From positions 3,471,956 through 3,535,955 of the forward strand of contig NC_051095.1 in assembly GCF_901709675.1 (NCBI RefSeq): a DNA stretch of 64,000 bases. The letters run 5' to 3'. How positions within the stretch are numbered: position 1 is the stretch's first letter; each line of letters starts with the position of its first letter. Position numbers and translations under genes: made by a program. The stretch comes from Syngnathus acus (lineage: Eukaryota; Chordata; Actinopteri; Syngnathiformes; Syngnathidae). The notes below the pieces were generated by a model. It searched no databases. It was given only the letters and a program-made list of their open reading frames with translations, and was not told the origin of the DNA. Shown here one piece after another: positions 36,824 to 53,791 of this stretch.

Positions 36824-36899
<76 letters not shown>

Positions 36900-37873
36900 T
36901 GTGTGTATCACTTACTGCTGCTTCTGCTGTTCTAATTTAAGTCTTGTTTTCCACCCAAAGTCAGCCCATTTTCAACTCACATAAGAGCTGCCATGAATAT
37001 TGTGCAGAATAACTTCTACTGTTTTTTTTTTTTTTGCTGGTTTTCTTTGCGTGTTCCAAACGACTCCCTGGGTATCATTTTTCCATCCAGTGTGTATGTG
37101 TGTGTGTTGCCCCCTGACACATGAGAAAGAGAAGCCGTGTCACTTTTAACTGCTTCACTGCCAAATATACAGCCAAATAGCTGTGTAACACAATACCAGA
37201 AACCTGCACCAAAAGTCAATATGACTGAATGTTTCTTAAAATAAAATAAAACAAAACAACGCAAAATAAAATAAAATTGAAAAAAAAATCAAAGTACTTT
37301 TGAATGTGAATATGAATGCTGTTGGTCTATACTATGTGTTCTGTAATTGGCTGGTAACTAGTCCAGGTCATTAATATAACAACCCAAAATAACAACAATT
37401 AATACCTGTCGGGGGTCAGTTATGACATCCTTATTGGAAATTATTCTAAGAATATAGTTTCGACTCCAAACAGCAACACTTGCTCTGTTTTTGCTTTGTT
37501 TTATTGTTTTTACTTGCCATGTAGCACTTTGAGATTCCTCCGAATGTAAAGTGCGTTACAAATATGATTTATTACTATTATTATTATTTTAAGTGCACTC
37601 ATAAAACAACATTTTCAAAAGATTGGAGTTTGGCGGAGCAAGCACGTTCATTGTTATAGCAAATATTTCACAAATTTGAACTATTTTTGTTTAATGAAAA
37701 CACGATGTCATTTTCAATTGCAAGAAAACGTGAACCAATAGATGGCGATAAAGCACCATCACGGTGACGTTTACAGTAGCAAGAAGAAGAAATCTGCTCG
37801 AATCTATGCGCATGCGCAGTTTCACCTTCGGTGCCGATGTGGCTCTGGGAGAAATAGTCCAGTCCACCAGGGG
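35985..37873. other. Calpain-cnpy4 divergent intergenic DNA with (GT)n
   Basis: I see no supported coding exon. A long (GT)n microsatellite lies at 36826-36895. Because the calpain reads left and cnpy4 reads right, both promoters should lie here, but I cannot pick either with confidence. A minus-strand 77-codon frame at 36448-36681 lacks family similarity. Confidence 0.5.
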
Positions 37874-39413
37874 ATGCCAACAACGACGATGAAATTTGTC
37901 ACCGTTGCAGCGTTTTATTTGCTTTTTTCCTACGCTTTTATTCGAGCAGACGACGACACCAGACTACCGAGCAAATGTGAAGGTGAGAAGTTGCAGAATG
38001 TTTTAGTTAGCGATCGCTAAGTAGCGGTATTAAACCCCTAAAACCTCCATAAACGTCACACTAGAAGTCAATAAGTTGTTATAACAGAGCTTGTTTGCGG
38101 TGCTCCAGTGTGTAAACTGCTCACCGTGGAGCTCCAGGAAGCCCTGCGGGGAAGCGGCCGCTCCAAGGAAGTACTGGAGGTGGGAGAAGTGCTGGACACT
38201 GGCAAGAGAAGAAAAACCATCAAGTACAACACCTCGTACGTCCAATATTGCGCTTCGAAATCTGGACAGCATGATGAAGACATCACTATAAACCCCTTTT
38301 GGTGGCTTCATCACTACCATCATGAAAATGTAGCAGTCATGAAAGCTTGAAACATTAGTTTAAATGTGTTTCCCTAATGGCTCTTTCCAGGGAGACCCGT
38401 CTGATGGAGGCCATCGACAACATATGTGAGCGCATCCTCCATTATAGCGTTCACGCGGAGCGGCCGGGCAGCCTACGCTACTCAAAGGTTACCTTAACGT
38501 TCACTTACTTGGAACCCTGATTTCTACGTGCTCATCTCCCCAAGATGCCTTTCCCATGTTCTGCAGGGTTCCAGCCAGACCATGAGCACACTGAAGAACC
38601 TGGTCCACAAAGGTGTGAAAGTTGAATTGGGCCTGCCGTATGAGCTGTGGGACGAGCCCTCTGTGGAGGTGACGGATATGAAGAAACAGGTAGGAAAATA
38701 CACATTAGGTGCCCTAAATGTATTCTAACAATTTATTACAAATCAAATTAATAGAGCAGGAATGTCCAAAAAAATGTGTGCCAAAGTGTATTTTGTCATT
38801 TCACCCCCTCCGCCACTAAAATTATTTTTTGCTAGTATTAGCATTGGTGACAGCGTGGACAGGAACGTATTGGATGTTTTTAACATTACTGAGAAGTTGG
38901 ACAGGGATAGGATGAACATTAGTGGTTAATTTAACCATTTTTGGCTCATGTTAGCATTGCTGACGGATCAACAGTTTTAGGAAATGTTAACACACTGGAG
39001 GGCGGGGACATTGACAGCGTGGACATTTAATGAGAACATTATGGAACATGTGGTTAACCTTCACTCACTGCAGTTAGTCACAAAAGAAAAAGCCTAAACC
39101 CAATGAACTTTGTAACTTCCTATCGGGCTGTTGGGCATCCCTCTCCAGTGCGAGAACATGTTGGAGCAGTACGAGGAAGTGGTGGAGGTGTGGTACTTCC
39201 ACCATCAAGACCAGAAACTGGAGGACTACCTGTGCGAGAGGCATGTCCTCGGAGCAGGCGAAAGAGGTCGGACACACCCTGAGTCAAAAGTTCCTTCTCT
39301 TCCATCTGTGCTCACTGTCTGTTTTTTCTGGTGCAGAATGTCTCAAGGAGGTGTGGAAGGGAGATCTGGCAACCAGCGGAGGCGTAGAGACAAGACTTGC
39401 TGATGAACTTTGA
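37874..39413 (+). CDS. cnpy4: Canopy homolog 4
   Basis: CNPY4 is an ER-resident saposin-like protein; the family includes CNPY3, the co-chaperone for Toll-like receptor folding, and CNPY4 is reported to affect TLR4 surface levels. Six exons: 37874-37982, 38109-38235, 38391-38487, 38567-38689, 39149-39266 and 39337-39413, with consistent phases (216 aa). A second in-frame ATG at 37889 would start closer to the hydrophobic signal peptide ([15 protein letters not shown]). After it come [57 protein letters not shown] and WYFHHQDQ, all CNPY4 hallmarks. The human Glu-rich C-terminal tail is absent. The protein ends ADEL, a KDEL-like retrieval signal. A poly(A) signal is at 39589. Confidence 0.93.
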
Positions 39414-39588
39414 CCTGCAGAACAGTGAAGTGACGTCGAACCCGCATGTCAGCACGCGTTTTGTGTAGGCTGCGCCCCCTGGTGGAAGGACGACGTGCTT
39501 CCTCAAATATTTAATGTCTTTTTACCCCGTTTGCCTCATGTATATAGTAGACACCCACAAATGCAAAATGTACAGTTTTTACATCTGG

Positions 39589-39594
39589 AATAAA
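39589..39594 (+). terminator. cnpy4 polyadenylation signal
   Basis: AATAAA lies 176 bp after the cnpy4 stop, in a typical position for a short 3' UTR. Confidence 0.65.
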
Positions 39595-40565
39595 TTCTTA
39601 GAAAAAACAAGAACATTTTTTTATTTTTGCGAGAACAAGTTACATTCAGTTGGGTTTATTCTATTTATATTTTATCCACCCGTGTCACACGAATCGTAAC
39701 TAAAATAGCCACAGGAGGGCGCCACAAGTAAACATACAGACTAAAGGGCTCTTGACTTGATTTATTAACGTTCTTTCCATAGAAAGTGTACAACTATTCA
39801 TTCACAAGGCCACAACGGCATACTAAGTTAGTAATATTCAAATAATATGAATAGTAAATATAATATTTGTATTTACCATTTTTACAATGATAATAGAGGT
39901 TATAATTCCAGTATGATTTTACATAGGATGGAAAGTAAAGTTCAATACCCTGATTGTAATAAATAATTATGATGTATAGTCGTCATAAATAATTATTACA
40001 TTATATTTTTAACATAACTCAGCGGGTTTAACTGAGCTCTTGACTGGGTGCCTTTAAGTAACTGACAAACACATGTAAAAAGTTAACGTTAATTAAATGC
40101 ATTTATTTCTATTTTGTGGAAATAGACGTCATCGGAATTTTTTGTGTATTTTTGGCCTTCGAACCAAATGCATGACCACCTTCCTCTCAGCTAACAATAC
40201 ATTTCTATACTGCGTTCTTTTCCCCCTGCAGCAATAAAGCCAACAAACCAAATCACACAATGAATACTTTGACGATGACATATGAGGAGCATGCTTCGCA
40301 ATTCGGTATGGTTTTGCTCGTACTTGGCTGCAGGCTGCAAAATCTGCCAACGTGAGGCACCTGCCATGCAGGGAGCGAACACCTTCCCATCGGAACAAAG
40401 CTCCAACTTGTATTGTGTGCTGGTTTTGAGTGAAAGCCTCTCCAATTGTGATTGTTTGTGTTGCCTTATTTTTGCACTTGTCCCGCATCCAAGCATAGCA
40501 TTCGTTAAGTGCGCTGCAACTGGCAGACACGCACATGCATGCGTGAAAAAGAAGAAGAAGCGCAC

Positions 40566-40749
40566 CTGGGGAAACATTCCTCCGGGGGAGCCATCAATCA
40601 GTTTTATGGCTTTCTCGGGGGAAACTTCGCTCCAATCAAGTGTTCCCTCGCGACCTCCACCTTCCATTTCCATCTGTATCAGCTTTGCTTCACATCTGAC
40701 AACCATCTTGTATATTGCACGCCGCCAATTAGTTTCCGATTCCAGAGGG
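40566..40749 (-). other. Candidate orphan coding exon of an unrecognised gene
   Basis: On the minus strand, a 184-bp segment open for 61 codons is bounded by a plausible acceptor (CCAATTAG, after a pyrimidine-rich stretch) and a consensus donor (CCCCAG|GTGCGC). Its translation looks protein-like (TNWRRAIYKMVVRCEAKL, then SPEKAIKLIDGSPGG) and is not low-complexity. I do not recognise the family and cannot place partner exons, so it may be part of an unlisted gene, a degraded copy, or chance. Confidence 0.25.
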
Positions 40750-41186
40750 CTAATTGGGTCAAAGAGTGACGATAACAAGATAAGACCAACGGCAATATAA
40801 AAAAAATAAAAACATTTGCTGGAATTTCCTTTTTTAAATAATACTTTTGCAGAACTTAAAAAAAAAAAAAAGTACAGCAAATGTATCGAAACGAGTAATG
40901 CAAACGTCAAAAAGCGGCTTTATTATCAATTTGGTGTCTCACAAAGTGGGGGGAAAAATACAAAATGTATTTTTTTCAGAAAGTGGATTTGAGGAAAGTA
41001 GCAACAACGTTCAAAATAAAACATTACTTTTAATGCCGATAATTATTTTAATAATAGCATGAATTTGCTTGTGCGTGAAGTCGTTTGGCTGCATTCGTTC
41101 TCCTTTCAACTAACTTCTCCTGGCAATCTCACTCCCCTTCTTCCTCCCTGCTCCTCCTCTTCATCTGCTTTCCCCCCCTCCTGCAG

Positions 41187-41266
41187 GCCAGCAGACAGAC
41201 GCGCGAGCCGAGACTGGATGTGAGGACACTTTGGTAGGAGAAGCGCCATCTCGGAGGACGCACATG
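41187..41266 (+). other. Possible 5' UTR exon of the netrin gene
   Basis: A strong polypyrimidine tract and CTCCTGCAG acceptor end at 41186, and a GTGAGC donor follows at 41267. The 80-bp exon ends in ATG. Joined to the next exon (from 45254) that ATG would read only three codons before a stop, so it would be a minimal upstream reading frame and not the main start. The link to netrin is by order and strand only. Confidence 0.4.
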
Positions 41267-45253
<3,987 letters not shown>

Positions 45254-45263
45254 GCTGGATGAC

Positions 45264-48200
45264 ATGATGTTCCGGATCTTTTCCCTTCCCCCTCCCACCT
45301 CTCCCTTCCTTGCTTTCCTCCTTCTTTATCTTCTTCCTCGGCCTCTGCTCTTCTCTTCGCTGTCCCACGTCCCGCTGAGTTGGGCTTCGCCTCACGATCC
45401 CTGCTACCACCCGGACGGCCGTCCTCGCCACTGTCTGTCCGAGTTCATCAACGCCGCCTACGGGGTCTCAGTGGACGCCAGACGCTCCATCCGAGCTTTC
45501 GACGGCAACGTCACCACCTTGACGGATCTTCACAATCCTCACAACCTCACCTGCTGGCAGGCGCAAGGGGGTCAGGACAGCGGGGACTGGGTGCTCACCG
45601 TGCCCCTGGGTCGGCGCTTTGAAATCACCTACATAAGTCTGCAGTTCTGCTATCATGGAGAACCGTCCGACCCGATCTCAATCTCCATCTTCAAATCCAT
45701 GGATTACAGACACACTTGGAGGGCGATGCAACATTACTCCAGCGATTGCCTCGGGGATTTTGGGCTCCCCTCCCAGACGGCGGCCCAGACCAGACACCAG
45801 GAAACGGAACCGCTGTGCTCCGATCCTCGGCCCTTGCAGAGGCAGCGGGGCGGTATGGTGCTGGCGTTCTCGGCCCTCGACGGCCGCCCGTCGTCTCCGG
45901 ATTTTGACTACAGTCCCACTTTGCAAGACTGGGTGACCGCCACAGACATCCGTGTGGTCTTCCATCAAACATCCGCCGGCGCAAAACTGAGCTTGGGAGT
46001 GAAGGACGATGGGAGGACTGAGGAGGGTCGAGTTGTCGATCTCCTGAGGTGGAGTTCGGGCGGTGCCGGTGATCCGATTGGCAACGTGCCTTCCTTTAAT
46101 AACAGGGCCACAACAAACTCTGAAATGAGCACGCAGAAGAAAGCAGGGAAGCTTCGAGGGAGAAGTCATCACAAGGTAGGAAACAACGTGACCAGTAAGG
46201 AAAGTGGGGACACTTACAGTTTGGAGGTCGCGATGAAAAAGGATGAGCGAGCTAGAAAGCTTGGTCGTAAGAAAGACGGCGAGGAGTGGCTCCTTTGTCC
46301 AAACGGTGACTGTAACTGGACCGGACGCCAAAGAGCGGCCAAGGGACGAGAACTGAGAAAGCGAAGAAACAACCATCCCAACATCCCGCAAACCTCCAGG
46401 AACCTTCAGGCGGCATTACAAGCTCCGCCTACCGTAGCCCCCCTGCCTCCTCTGGCCCTCTCGGACCTGCAGGTAGGGGGTCGGTGCAAATGCAACGGAC
46501 ACGCTTCCAAGTGTCGACGTGACGACGCGGGGCGAGCCGTGTGCGTGTGCAAGCATCACACGGCCGGCCCGGATTGCGACGTGTGCGAGGACTTCTACTT
46601 TGACAGACCCTGGCATCGAGCCACGCCCACCCACCCAAACCCTTGTGTGGGTAAGTCATACCGCGCAGTTACTGCAATCTGGCGAACTCCAGTTCAGATT
46701 CATCCAAGGTCCCTCCACAAGTGGTCAAGGACATACAAAGCCGCCGGTCCACTTTCAATAACTTCACAATCACGTAACAAGTGGATTCAACACTAGCTGC
46801 ACAGCTTAACTGACACCCAGGTACACAGGCTAGCTAACGGCTAGCCAGTTAGCAACTAACAGCAGCCAACTCTACACTGATTGGATGACTCCCATGTCCA
46901 TTTGACAGGCTAGGCCCCGACTTTTAAAGCCACACATAAAGTCACAGATACGACAGTGTCAAACCGCAGTGTATTTGTGTCTTTCTAAAATATTATTGCT
47001 AGCATAACGGCTAATCAATTTAAACTTTAAATTGTCGGCCCGAACCGACAATTGTGTCAAACTTATTTTTGTCGCGGGCCGCATCATAGTCATGGTTTCC
47101 TTCGAAGGGTTGCCAACCCAAATAAATGTCTGAATGTCTCAAATTATATACAGTGTACGGTACTCAACAAACTAGTGAATGACTAGATGAATAACTAGTT
47201 TTCAAAACAGAGACTAAGAAAAACGGTGAACAAATTTTAAAAATATGAATGGTAATAAAAATTGCTAGCAATAGATCTATTTTTTTAAAAGTGAAAACAA
47301 TTACCGTAATTTTCGGACTATAAGTCGTGTTTTTTTTCATAGTTTGGGTGGGGGGGCGACTTATACTCAGGAGCGACTTATATACATATATATGTTTTTT
47401 TTCACTTTTTTGGGCATTTTATGGCTGGCGCGACTTATACTCCGGTGCGACTTATAGTCCGAAAATTACGGTAGTCATTTTAATATTGACATACGAATTT
47501 GATGCACAATTTGTCTTTGCGGGCCACACAAAATGATGTGGCGGGCCGTATCTGGCCCCCGGGCCTTGAGTTTGACACGTGATTGAAAGCATTTCCCCTT
47601 CTCCAGCGTGCGAGTGCAACGGCCACTCCAACAAGTGCCGCTTCAGCATGGAGGTGTTCCAGCAGTCCGGCCGACGTAGCGGCGGCGTGTGCCTCAAGTG
47701 TCGCCACCACACGGCCGGACGCCACTGCCAGTACTGCCACAACGGCTACACCCGGGACCAAAGCAAGCCGCTGCACCACCGCAAAGCCTGCCAACGTCAG
47801 TTCGCTACAAACGCATGCGTGTGTGTTGGACCAAATGTAAACGAGTGTGTTTTATGGGCGCAGCTATTCGGGACGCGCCTTCCACCTGTAACACTGCCCG
47901 TGACCCATGACCTTTGACCTTTCTGGTTGAACCCCCCCCTCCTCTCATTGATTTGGTTTCACAGCTATAACCGGACCCCTGAGGCGTGACCATGACAACG
48001 ATGCAGTCTGCATTGAAAACAGTCTGAATGATGATTGACCCCGGTTCTCCCCCCCCTCCCCCCAGCTTGTCAGTGCCATCCTCTGGGAGCGGTGGGCCAC
48101 TGGTGTAACAACACGTCGGGTCAGTGCCTTTGCCGACAAGGAGTGACCGGCCTCAGGTGCAACCGCTGCGCCCCTGGATACAAACAGGGCACGTCGCCTC

Positions 48201-49646
48201 TGCGCCCTTGCGTCCGTAAGTCGATCTCGCCAAGCACAACCTCGCATCACCTGTCACACGGCTCAAAACAGGCCCAGACTCATAACTCTGACAGCGAAAG
48301 CTCTGCGTGAAAGAAAACCTTGTTTGTTTTTACTGCCAGACGGAGGGGGCTAAGTATAGCATCCATTAGCCTCCTGCAGGGCATTTAACTGTTCGCCTGA
48401 CTCTCCTCACTTGTCAAGACAAACATAAAGACATAACACAAAAAGACATTGTAATAAAAGTCAGCTAGCTTAATGCTAAAATAACGCGATAGACGGGAAG
48501 GTTAGCGATTCGGTAAGGGGATGTTTCATGTCACAGGCCGAGTTGTGACAGAAAGGACCAAACCTGGTGTGGTACGTGATAAATGTTTGCACTTTTACAA
48601 GAAGCCTGGACAATGTATGAAAGGACGACTTGCGACTTTACAATCTGAAGAAGTCAACATCCGCGTGAGGTTTGTTGATCGTAAAAAAAAAAAAAAAAGA
48701 CCACACACTAAAACGTGTCTGACTTTTTTTTTTTTTATCCTTGCAGGGATTCAAGAGATTACTCCAACTCCAGTTTTTCAACCTCAATACGGCATCGGTG
48801 AGTAACAGTATAATTAAGCCTAAATTCATACGGACTGATTTTTAATTGGCTCATGTGACTTGACCTCAAGAGGCTCAAGACTCTTCAGGAATGTTTGCGT
48901 ACTGCTCAGGAAGGTCATCTGTTGGTCACTCGATACTCTGATGACAAATAGAAGCGGCCACATTGTCACTAATGAGACGGCCTGTGTGTTGTGTTCATGT
49001 TATCTGCCCCTGGCCATAGATGAGGAGTGTGTCCCCCACTGCCAACCTTCTCAGGGCAAAGTCAGGATGAACTTGGACACGTACTGCCTCAAGGACTACG
49101 GTCGGTTGCTTCATTCGAGCCCTTGCTCGCTTTGATTCGGCGAGAAATTGACAAAGGTTTGTGTGTGTGTTAGTGCTGAAGGTTCAGGTGAGAGGGATGG
49201 AGCGTTCGGGTCCCTGGTGGCAGTTCTCCATTTCGGTCCAAGTGGTCTTCCGTACGGGATCCGCCACGCGGATCCGCAGGGGCCCCCAGTCCCTCTGGGT
49301 CCCTGACCGGGACCTGACCTGCGGCTGCCCCGCTCTCCACGTGGGCCGGACCTTTTTGCTGATCGGGGCCGACGAAGGCGAGAGGGATCGGGCGCCGGAC
49401 GAGAGGAGGTTGGTGGCCGACCGCTCCACGTTGGCCCTCCAGTGGCGGGAACACTGGAGCCCCAAGCTGAGGGGCTTTCGCGGGCAGGACAAGAAGGGCC
49501 GCTGTGCCGATCGACCCCCTAACCAGGACAGGAATCCGTCAGAACCGCAGACGGGATACATCCCCCCTCACTTGCTTGCCGACACAGACAACGGAAGCTC
49601 ATCCGGCGAGGTCTCGACCTTGTCACCACAACACAGTCACTCATGA
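45264..49646 (+). CDS. Netrin-family secreted guidance protein with a large interdomain insertion
   Basis: Netrins are laminin-related matrix cues acting through DCC/UNC5. Exons: 45264-46650, 47607-47795, 48066-48215, 48747-48797, 49020-49100 and 49174-49646; phases join to 776 aa (about 600 is usual). A leucine-rich signal peptide precedes the laminin N-terminal domain (about 46-235: [42 protein letters not shown]). Residues ~236-398 are a basic, low-cysteine insertion encoded in the same exon. Three EGF-like modules follow ([31 protein letters not shown]), then an NTR domain ([16 protein letters not shown]) and a Ser-rich tail. The Cys-containing segment present in netrin-1 soon after FVNAAFG is missing. 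Family certain; subtype (ntn2/3/5-like) undecided. Confidence 0.9.
47051..47580. mobile_element. hAT-type MITE in netrin intron, relative of 32700-33015
   Basis: It shares with the duplicated MITEs the blocks CGGGCCGCAT, CCAACCCAAATAAATGT and CTGGCCCCCGGGCCTTGAGT, and ends GTTTGACACGTG. The left end is degenerate. It stops 27 bp before netrin exon 2. Confidence 0.65.
47302..47473. mobile_element. Small MITE with ~22-bp inverted ends nested in the hAT MITE
   Basis: The left end CCGTAATTTTCGGACTATAA is mirrored by the right end TTATAGTCCGAAAATTACGG. TA dinucleotides flank both ends, as expected for a Tc1/mariner-type target duplication. No coding capacity. Confidence 0.8.
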
Positions 49647-51699
49647 ACAGCTTTTTTTTTTTTTAACGCTCTTTGCTTTACCACCACTTTCATGCTCTTG
49701 TCATAAAGTTAGTTTATTTGATCTCTTTGCTTCATATTTATTGTTATAATACAAAAAGAGGCGAGTGCTAATGGATGGAGCGCCACATTGTTGGCCACGA
49801 GTGCATGCAACTCACAGAAAGAGCAGGGAAGAGTGATGTCATTATTTGGGCGTGGCTACTTTAGAGTGCCTCATTGTCCTCTTTGTTTTGTGGTATATTT
49901 GAATTTCTAAACCAACCACGTCCATATTTGGGCATCTAACCTGCCGTCATGGCGACTGCTTCCACTTGGGAGTCAAAACATCATCGGCCAGTGAGTATGT
50001 GCATTCGCGCATGTGTGCGTGTGTGTGTGTTACAAAAAGACAGATGGGAGAGCTCCTTTTTGCACAGCGGCCATGTTTTGGAAAAGGCGGCTGCCGATTG
50101 GCTGCCTGGTCATTGGCAGGAAGCAACAAAGTGCATATGGGTCAGTGTGCGCACAAGCATGTCTGAGAGGCAAACTATCTGCCCTTCAGTGTGTGTGTGT
50201 GTGTGTGTGTGCGCGCACCTGCCACACTGGGTCTACAGGAAGCACCTGTCAGCGGCCGTCTCCTCTCGGCAGCGCCTGACGACATGAGCGTTTGATCCCC
50301 CCCAAAGTCCCCGAAGGCACACACTTACACAGACACTAACAGACAACTTAAGCCTGGCTGGCGCGGACCGTGCGCGGCCATGTTGTTCACACGTCTCCCC
50401 ACGCACAAAAACTACCGGACGTTCCTATAAGAGGCCGCGTTGTATGGTCGTGTAGGAAATTGGGATATTTCAAAATTCAATATTTATTGAATATTATACT
50501 AATATATATTATACTAATACAAAAGGCAGTACATAAATACAAATCAAATGTAAGACAACATGAAAGATAAAAAAAAAACTTCTTATGTGTTCCAGTTAAG
50601 AAAAGAGAAGCCAACTGGAGATGTTTAAAGGATAATTAATATTAGGATAACAAGAGTGAAATGTATTCATTTTCAATTCGATTAAAACTGAGCTGGATTA
50701 ATTGTAAATTTGTTTACATTTCAGAAAATGCATTTGTTTTTATAAAACATTTCTATGAGACAAGATTTTTTTTTTATATGCACAGCAAAAATGCAAAGCA
50801 GACACCGAGTGTAGAACTTCTTCAGAAAATAAACGAGCAATTTTGAAGAATGAACGATGACTATTGAAGGAAAATTTGATGTATAAAAGGACAATTTCAA
50901 AACAATGAATTTTAAAAAGAGGAGAGTGGATTGAATTTGGCTGTAGCAATGCAAAAATAAAATGGATGTATAAAAGGATAATTTCAAAACAATGAATTTT
51001 AAAAAGAGGAGTGTATTGGAGTTTGGCTGTACAAAATGTGCACAGACGATGATGTCATTTGTTCTGGGGGCTAGAAGTTTTAAAATGTGGTTTATAAAAA
51101 CCATTTAATTCGAGCATCAAGGTTTTTTTCCCCCCTTTATCTTTTTTTTTTTGGAGCTGCCATAAGGACCCGGCTTCTGTTAACCTGGAAGTCCGAGGGT
51201 CAATCCCCGCCATCCGCAGCCATCATGCCGCCGCCGCCACGGCAACACAATCCCGCTCAGATTAGGACGAATGGAGAGCAGCCAGGCCTCGGCACAACAT
51301 TCAACCCATGTTTTCTACATTTCATCAGCTTGTGGAAACACCCGAAATTTTTCATCTTCGCACTCAGAGCACTATGCAAGTTTTTTCCGTTGTGTTGAGC
51401 CATAAAAACATTTACTCTATATAATTGACTATATGTGCTTTAATAAACGGATGATATTAAATCAATTTCTATAAAAAGGTTTGTTAATTTATTATGTGTG
51501 GCCTGGCTTTGTTGTCCTTCTCTGCGGCGCAGTCGAGGGGCACCAAAGTGACAAAGTTTTTTTTTTCTTTTTTTTTTTTTACTTGAAGTTGTTTGAATTG
51601 GGAGAACTGGGGGCAGTCATCAAAAGGCGAAAGACTCAAGGGGAGGGGAAGCGAGTAACATTAACCCGGCACGTCCAGGTGGTGGACAAGTACAACGGC

Positions 51700-51731
<32 letters not shown>

Positions 51732-53791
51732 GTGCGTGCGTGCATGTGTTTTGACGATGAACTCCGTCTAGTTTGATTTGAACCGAAACCAATGCGATTT
51801 CAGGCTCCAGAAGGTGACCTTTGACCCTTTTCCCAACATAGGCAAAGTTTGATTTGAACACAAAACGCAGTTCACTTAATCATAATAATCAAATCAAATT
51901 CTTAAGGCAGAATTCAAGTATCAAGAGACCTGCAGATAAAATCTCACAATGTTATTTCAGCTCATTTGCATTTTCTTTGGACGTCACGTTACTTTTCGTG
52001 ATTTGTTGATACTATAATGTTGGATGTCTTCAAATGATCATGTTGTTGTCTCATGGATGGTGGTCTGACATGTGGGTGGTCTTGTGGTCAGTGTCATGTG
52101 GCAGAAAGATTTTACGCGGCAGGTAGCACGCACGCATGTGCACGTGCACACACACACTCATTGGCAGTGTCATGGCGCTAAATTCTATTTCTTCCTGCCA
52201 CTTCTTGAAGAAAAAAAAAAAAATTACTATACAACAATGCTTTTTCCTAAATGTTGTAATTTAAATGGTTAAATAACTACTTTTTAAGATTTGAAAATAT
52301 TTAATAAAACACAATTTGACACAAACAGCTTCTAAATACTATATTAAAGATTATTTTGTCCATAAAGGAGTAGCTTAATCCTTCTCCCCTGAACTACATT
52401 TTTTATTTGAGTAGTGAGCACGATTGTGGCTCAGGAGGACACAAAATCACGGTGCTCCCCAAGCTCCAACGTGAGCCCCCGTGTCTTTTTAAAGCTACAT
52501 CTCAGATTCGGTGTCATTTTCAGCGCTGCGGTTAGAAGTCTGGACGTCTAGACAAGTCCACCGTGTGCTTTTCGGACTAACTATATGAGGAGTCGTTGGG
52601 AACTCAACATATATGGAGCAAATCTGTTTTATTTTTTTTAAACGGATAACAGCATTTTTTTTCATAGAAGCTGTCAAATTTAAAACCAGCATATAAATAG
52701 TACAACACAAGTCACAAATCCAACTGACAACCATGTCAACTAATTCGTTTTAAAGGGAGAAGTATTCAAGTGATCATCATCGCTTCACCACTGCATCCAA
52801 TCAATGACATAAAAATAAACGGGGGAGAAAAAAACCCCCCAAATAAAATAAGTATTCATTAAATGGGCCCATCAACAACACAAATGAAAAAAATTAAGTA
52901 TCTGTTAAATGGGCCCATCAACAATATCTGCCATATAGGTTTTAAGTTGATGAATGAATCACTGTAAAAAAACATATGAATTAAGAATACCCTTGTAAAA
53001 TGCCACTTGACAATATTGGTTACTTATTGTTTAACATTTGTAAGAAACACACACAGACACACACACACATAATTTAGTTCGTACAATTAAATTCCCGTTG
53101 ACCTACAACATGTTTTCAAATAAAATATCAGATACATACAAAATATAAATGAACATTATGTGCTCAAATGGCAGTGAAGATAAATCTCTCTAGCCTACGA
53201 TCTCAGTTCAAATTTTTGGGTAAGAAGATCCAACATAAGTACCAACATAAATTAACTCAGTATAACGTGAAAGAATTCCATCTAAAGAGCAACACAACGA
53301 AATGAAGTGAAGACAAAATAAATATAAAAAAATAATTAATTACTGCCTATTAGTCAGAATGAAATCATTACAAAAAATATTATTAGTAGAAGAAAGAGTA
53401 ATAATAGTAGTGGAATCGGTAGTGGTAGTATGTCGTCGTCGTCGTAGTGACGCCAACCTAGTGCTGACCTTAGCACCAATGAGTACGCAGTTCATTTTAG
53501 AAAAATAAAATAAAAATATTAGATTAACATAAATAAGTCAAAATAAGTTTGAATAACAACACAAATGTTTTTGTTCACTATTTGAATAATGATTGATCAA
53601 TCGCCGTGTTAAGTATTGTTTTTTAAGGATACACTGCCCACCCGTGGCCGTCTTTTGTCATTGCAGCCTGGCAGAGACGCCGGCTCGTTACCATGGCAAC
53701 AAACCAAACTAAACTGCAATTGCTTGAGTAGTGCGCGAGTCCTCTTACGAAACAAACACGATTATAAAGGATATCTTTCAGATCAAAATCA
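49647..53791. other. Gene-poor intergenic DNA
   Basis: I find no supported exon over 4.1 kb. It contains GT microsatellites (about 50190-50210 and 51702-51726) and a local duplication of a ~60-bp unit (TATAAAAGGA, CAATTTCAAAACAATGAATT) near 50880-51015. It is otherwise AT-rich. The netrin 3' UTR and the leader of the next gene must lie at its edges. Confidence 0.55.

Noticed and set aside
40191-40910. Minus-strand 239-codon frame taken as one gene
   Set aside because: Most of it is low-complexity or AT-rich and has no similarity. Only the 61-codon segment with splice borders was kept as a weak candidate.
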